Source: Bacteroidetes bacterium UBA2664 | Lineage (GTDB): Bacteria > Bacteroidota > Rhodothermia > Balneolales > Balneolaceae | Reading direction: 5' to 3' | DNA length: 64,000 nucleotides | Assembly: GCA_002359315.1 (NCBI GenBank) | Contig: DEMS01000013.1 | Location: 72,169 to 136,168 of the forward strand | Shown: positions 60,748 to 64,000 of the stretch, one piece after another | Layout of the letters: the number at the start of each line of letters is the position of its first letter | Position numbering within the stretch: the stretch's first letter is position 1 | Translations under genes and position numbers: made by a program | The notes under the pieces: generated by a model | What the model was told of the DNA's origin: nothing | Databases searched by the model: none | What the model saw: the letters and a program-made list of their open reading frames with translations, nothing else

Positions 60748-61682
60748 AAAATGGGTTGCTCTGCAGGACAACTGATTATATCCTCATTCTCATCAAAACA
60801 GTTTTTATAGGGAATTGATTTGCTAACAATTCCGATCATATATCCAATTCCGTTCTCAACATTTGAGGCTACGTCAGGCAGGGCATAGCTAAGGTCATCG
60901 TATTCAATAATATTTTCATCCCACTCCGGCCCGGCAACTGCAACAAAAATTTGTCGCCCTATAAATTCGGCACGTGTCGCTGAGGGAAACTGCTCAATCA
61001 CCTGACTTCTCTCCCAGTTTGTATTAATATTTAAAATGAACGCCCCGGTGCCTCTATTTTGAACTCGTCTGCGATACGGTATTTTGACAACTATGCCAAC
61101 GCGCTGACCTCCAAGGATAATTCGAAAAAACCATCTTGATTGTACATCAACTAACTGTTCTGCACCTTCTATAAATAGTCTGTCAAATACACCGCCTGAT
61201 ACTTCTAATCGGGGTGTTGGGAAATCATCAGGGATCGTGACCGTTACACTGCTTGTTGCACCATCCGGGCGTTCAGCCTCCAAGCGGTATGTTTCCCCAT
61301 AATCAACTTTCATGGTTGACCAAGCAGTAGGAGCATTCATACCAATTGGAAAAAAAATCTGATAAAGGGAATCTTTCATGACTGCGGTATTTCCAGTTTC
61401 TAGATTTTCGAGAGTTACAGTCATTTCCGGCATCTCTGTAAATGAATCAATTTGTTTACGTAAAGGTGAAACTCTGACACGCTGGGTGTCAACAGAAGCA
61501 TCCAGAAAGCCGAATATGGAAAAAGGTGCATCACTGTTATCCTGTAATGGTTCGAAGGTTTGGTTGCAGGAGGATAGGAGAGTGAGAAGTGAAAAGTGAA
61601 AAGTGAAAAGTATTCCAACCCAGAATAATTTTCTGAATTTAAATATGCATGGTTTATTAATTAAGGATTCGAATGTTTCCAT
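60744..61682 (-). CDS. DUF4249-type lipoprotein (class B), copy with heptamer repeat
   Basis: 312 residues. Lipobox LSSC; CNQTFEPLQDNSDAPFSIFGFLDASVDTQ marks class B. The signal peptide (ILFTFHFSLLTLLSSC) is encoded by four heptamer repeats (61581-61608). The ending IVSKSIPYKNCFDENEDIISC resembles the split copy at 57321. Its 3' end overlaps the convergent antitoxin-like gene by 4 bases. It follows the class A gene at 61696 by 13 bp, so the two form an A-B pair. Confidence 0.8.
   Translation of the reverse strand: METFESLINKPCIFKFRKLFWVGILFTFHFSLLTLLSSCNQTFEPLQDNSDAPFSIFGFLDASVDTQRVRVSPLRKQIDSFTEMPEMTVTLENLETGNTAVMKDSLYQIFFPIGMNAPTAWSTMKVDYGETYRLEAERPDGATSSVTVTIPDDFPTPRLEVSGGVFDRLFIEGAEQLVDVQSRWFFRIILGGQRVGIVVKIPYRRRVQNRGTGAFILNINTNWERSQVIEQFPSATRAEFIGRQIFVAVAGPEWDENIIEYDDLSYALPDVASNVENGIGYMIGIVSKSIPYKNCFDENEDIISCPAEQPIF
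61581..61608. repeat. Heptamer repeat in a signal-peptide coding region
   Basis: Four copies of AGTGARA, 28 bp, at the same place in the gene as those at 58175-58202. Confidence 0.85.
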
Positions 61683-61695
61683 ATTCTTGTACTAT

Positions 61696-62616
61696 TTACT
61701 CTTTGTACCAATAACGCTCTTCCGGTTCACAGGGAGCATAATTTGACCCGTCGGGAGTCTCACATATAGATTGTCGAAACCATTTTGTGCTGACTCCCAC
61801 AACATATCCCAGTCCATTCTCCACATTGGAGGCGTTTCCTGCAAGAAAATATTCAAAATCAGCAATAGAGGATATGTTTTCGTCCCACTCCGGTCCTCCG
61901 ACAGCTACAAAAATTTGTCTGTTGACTATTGCTATCGCTGTACCCACGCCAACGCTTTGTTCAATCTGTGCTAATTCTCTTTCCCAATTAACTAATGCTG
62001 TATAACTACCAAAATAAGAACGGGAATGAGTAAGTGAGTTACGTAACGGAAAAGAATAGATACTCCTTCGGTTTTCAGTCTCCGGGTTGAGAATCACATA
62101 CCATACGGATTGTACATCGGCAATGTGTTCCACGGTATCATCAATAAATATTCTGACTCCCGACGCAACCCCAACCCCACCTTGTCCAATGATATGTACA
62201 GAGGGTAATTCCGCAGGAGTTGTCATCGTTACCCGACTTGTAGTTCCATCGGCGTATTTGGCCGTTATCTCGTAGGTTTGTTCATGTTTGATCTCATAGG
62301 TAGTCCAATAATTGAGAACATTACGAATGGTAAATACCGAATCACTCATGACCACGGTTTCGCCGCTTTCCAGATCTTTTAATGTAACCTGGATTCCTTC
62401 CGGATTTGGAACTTCATCAATAGTTGGTCGAATGGTTCCAACACGAACCCACTGGGTGTCTGCCGAGGCATCCAGATAGCCCTGGATGGAAAAGAAAAAG
62501 GTATCATTTTCCTGCAAAGGCTGGAAGGTATCGTCGCAGCTGGATAAAGTCAGCATGACACCGGCTGTTAACAGTAGCCAGTATTTTAAACGGGATAATG
62601 TGTCATGACTAATCAT
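61696..62616 (-). CDS. DUF4249-type lipoprotein (class A), copy 4
   Basis: 306 residues. Lipobox LSSC. DDTFQPLQENDTFFFSIQGYLDASADTQW and RPTIDEVPNPEGIQVTLKDLESG are class A. It shares long near-identical stretches with copies at 54315 and 58290. It is the first gene of the array in transcription order, with a leader copy upstream and an IS110 element just beyond. The promoter for part or all of the array probably lies in that leader. Confidence 0.8.
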   Translation of the reverse strand: MISHDTLSRLKYWLLLTAGVMLTLSSCDDTFQPLQENDTFFFSIQGYLDASADTQWVRVGTIRPTIDEVPNPEGIQVTLKDLESGETVVMSDSVFTIRNVLNYWTTYEIKHEQTYEITAKYADGTTSRVTMTTPAELPSVHIIGQGGVGVASGVRIFIDDTVEHIADVQSVWYVILNPETENRRSIYSFPLRNSLTHSRSYFGSYTALVNWERELAQIEQSVGVGTAIAIVNRQIFVAVGGPEWDENISSIADFEYFLAGNASNVENGLGYVVGVSTKWFRQSICETPDGSNYAPCEPEERYWYKE

Positions 62617-62630
62617 CCTGGAAAATTAAG

Positions 62631-62770
62631 TTGGTTGATGAATTCTATAGAGGGATGAATTTTAAAAAAAGAGCTCACTTATATTCAACTCTTTACCTAC
62701 CTGATGTGTCGCCTTTCGATGTACAATATTCGAAAAACTCTTTAGATGCAAATAAAGTGACTGTTTTGGT
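62631..62770 (-). repeat. Duplicated leader, copy 3 of 3
   Basis: Matches 60121-60262 nearly throughout; the similarity stops at TTTTGGT (62770), which may mark the edge of the IS110 insertion. Confidence 0.85.
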
Positions 62771-62924
62771 TGGTGGCCAGCTCTTCTGAAATGTCTAAGC
62801 ACTGGCAGGGAGTTCTCGACACGCCCCGACGGAAAAGATGTCGGGACTGCTCGAACCGACGGGTTGGGTGTTTTTTATAATAAAACACCACCACCACTAC
62901 GTCACATTGAATACTATGACTTTT
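62771..62924. other. Non-coding flank 3' of the IS110 transposase
   Basis: 154 bases with two hairpins: CCCGAC/GTCGGG (62825-62845) and GGTGTTTT/AAAACACC (62867-62889). It differs from the sequence following the other leader copies and is therefore probably part of the element. In IS1111-type elements the bridge RNA lies on this side. Confidence 0.4.
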
Positions 62925-63953
62925 TCAAGCTGCTTGGTGTATTTTTTTCATTTTCTGAATATACCCTGGGTCGTAGTCAACATTGTGATTCCACATCGAA
63001 CATACGGTTCGGATGATCTTATTTATAATGTTATTCATGATCAGTTTTTCATCTTTGCCTTCAGCTAATTTTCTCTGGTAGTAAGCTTTGTAGTGTGCAT
63101 TATGTGTAGCAACACTGCGGGCTGCCTGATGCATGATCCTTCGCATGTCCCCATTGCCAAATCCTGAACTTCGCTTCCGGCCTTTTACAGATGTTCCGGA
63201 TTGGTAAGGGTGGGGAGCGAATCCAAACCGACTCGATATTTGCCTTGGATTAAGCTGTCCTTCTCCGGCAAACAGGGACAACCAAAAGCATCCAATGACT
63301 TTTCCAATTCCGGGAGCTGTTTGAATTTGTTTGTATCGATGATTCAGACCTGGATTAGATTCTATCAAAGTCTGGATCTGTTGTTCTATCGATTTAATCT
63401 GACGGCTAAGTAAATCGATCTGTTGCTGGTAATACTGCGTGATGAGCTCCATGTCTGCATCATGGTAAGCGGCTTCACTTATTTTTTGAGCCAATCTGGC
63501 GCGCTGATCCACCATGAATCGTCGCTCTTTTCGAAGGCGTTTTAGCTGTTTAATGGCTCTATCGGTTGGTTTTTGCAGGGTTAGCTTGTCGGTATAGCGA
63601 CGGGCATACTCGGCCAGCAAGCTCGCGTCATACGGGTCACTTTTGTGATGATGATCCGGGCCTACTTTTTTTAACGCCGTGGTTTTAACAGCGGCGTAGT
63701 CCCACTGGCTTTGCCCAGCCCAGCGGGTCAGATGCTCCCCGTATCGCCCGGTGTGTTCACCACAAAGAAAAGTTTTCTCCGGGTCGGCTCCACACTCGAT
63801 TAGCCAGCAATCAAGACGTTTAAATCCTTCTGGATTATTATCCAATTGGATTTCTTCCGGTTGGTTTTGATCGGGGTTATCCAACATGACATCCAGAGTT
63901 AACTTGGAAATATCGATTCCAACAAACGCATCATAAGTAGTTGAGTTTCTCAT
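62925..63953 (-). mobile_element. IS110-family transposase (DEDD plus serine, bridge-RNA type)
   Basis: 342 residues, complete. The RuvC-like N-terminal domain starts AFVGIDISKLTLDVML, with Glu in CGEHTGRYGEHL and the D-x2-D pair in KSDPYDASLLAEYARR. The C-terminal Tnp domain has TAPGIGKVIGCFWLS and YQSGTSVKGRKRSSGFGNGD, where a serine acts as nucleophile. IS110 enzymes recombine DNA under guidance of a bridge RNA encoded in a non-coding end. Only 47 bases upstream of the start lie in the window, so an upstream RNA gene cannot be checked. Confidence 0.92.
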
Positions 63954-64000
63954 GAGAAAAAGTGATTTTAAAGTTCAATGGATGACTACCGATTGTGGTT

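Overview
The window looks like part of the chromosome of a Gram-negative bacterium of the Bacteroidota / Balneolota-Rhodothermota (FCB) group. The evidence is a TonB-dependent receptor with an N-terminal carboxypeptidase-regulatory-like domain next to DUF4249-type lipoproteins, a one-cysteine TraR/DksA protein, a YfhO-family membrane protein, few Shine-Dalgarno sequences, and TAnnTTTG-type promoter elements before metH and the ROK kinase. The lineage is an inference; there is no rRNA gene. I saw no tRNA, rRNA or CRISPR array.

Layout. 1-3.8 kb: K+ homeostasis (end of trkA, trkH, and a convergent TLGFGD channel with two RCK modules). 4-10.7 kb: an outer-membrane barrel protein, rlmN, a DUF2459 lipoprotein, a hydroxyacid reductase, a DinB protein divergent from an ArsR regulator with a perfect 20-bp palindrome, a cupin and a lone receiver domain. 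10.8-20.2 kb: a long run of tightly packed minus-strand genes: pheA, a two-lobed AAA+ ATPase, a CNNM/CorC protein, a crotonase, a membrane coiled-coil protein, a short PspA-like protein, PspA, a pyrimidine-nucleoside phosphorylase and a secreted protein. 20.4-28.7 kb: pdxB (with an unusual charged insert), tatD, a GlcNAc-kinase-like gene, and divergent metF/metH followed by a GGCT-like gene. 28.7-31 kb: an ECF sigma/anti-sigma pair flanked by two Spy/LTxxQ-type periplasmic proteins. 31-40 kb: ppc, a sugar porter with a ROK kinase, a DinB-like gene, a cold-shock protein, a DksA-like gene, a D-amino-acid transaminase and gatC. 40-48 kb: cell-surface polysaccharide genes (YfhO, TupA-like ATP-grasp, two GT2 enzymes, flippase) and a quinone oxidoreductase. 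48-52 kb: an orphan protein, a methyltransferase, pyrF and rnhA. 52-63 kb: one TonB-dependent receptor and seven tandem DUF4249 lipoprotein paralogues with duplicated leaders, one split gene and a toxin-antitoxin remnant. 62.9-64 kb: an IS110-family transposase.

The two most unusual things are these. (1) The pyrF-rnhA junction has been copied in tandem. The two extra copies are uninterrupted 51- and 48-codon chimeric ORFs (RNase H start plus PyrF tail), linked to each other and to both full genes by the same 8-base start/stop overlap. (2) PspA, a shortened PspA-like protein, a two-TM coiled-coil protein and a classical-clade AAA+ ATPase lie in one co-directional cluster. Because PspA/Vipp1 belong to the ESCRT-III superfamily, this resembles an ESCRT-III/Vps4-style membrane-remodelling module. 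Short degenerate tandem duplications recur at gene ends across the window, and dispersed REP-like palindromes add to the impression of a genome that makes local duplications often.
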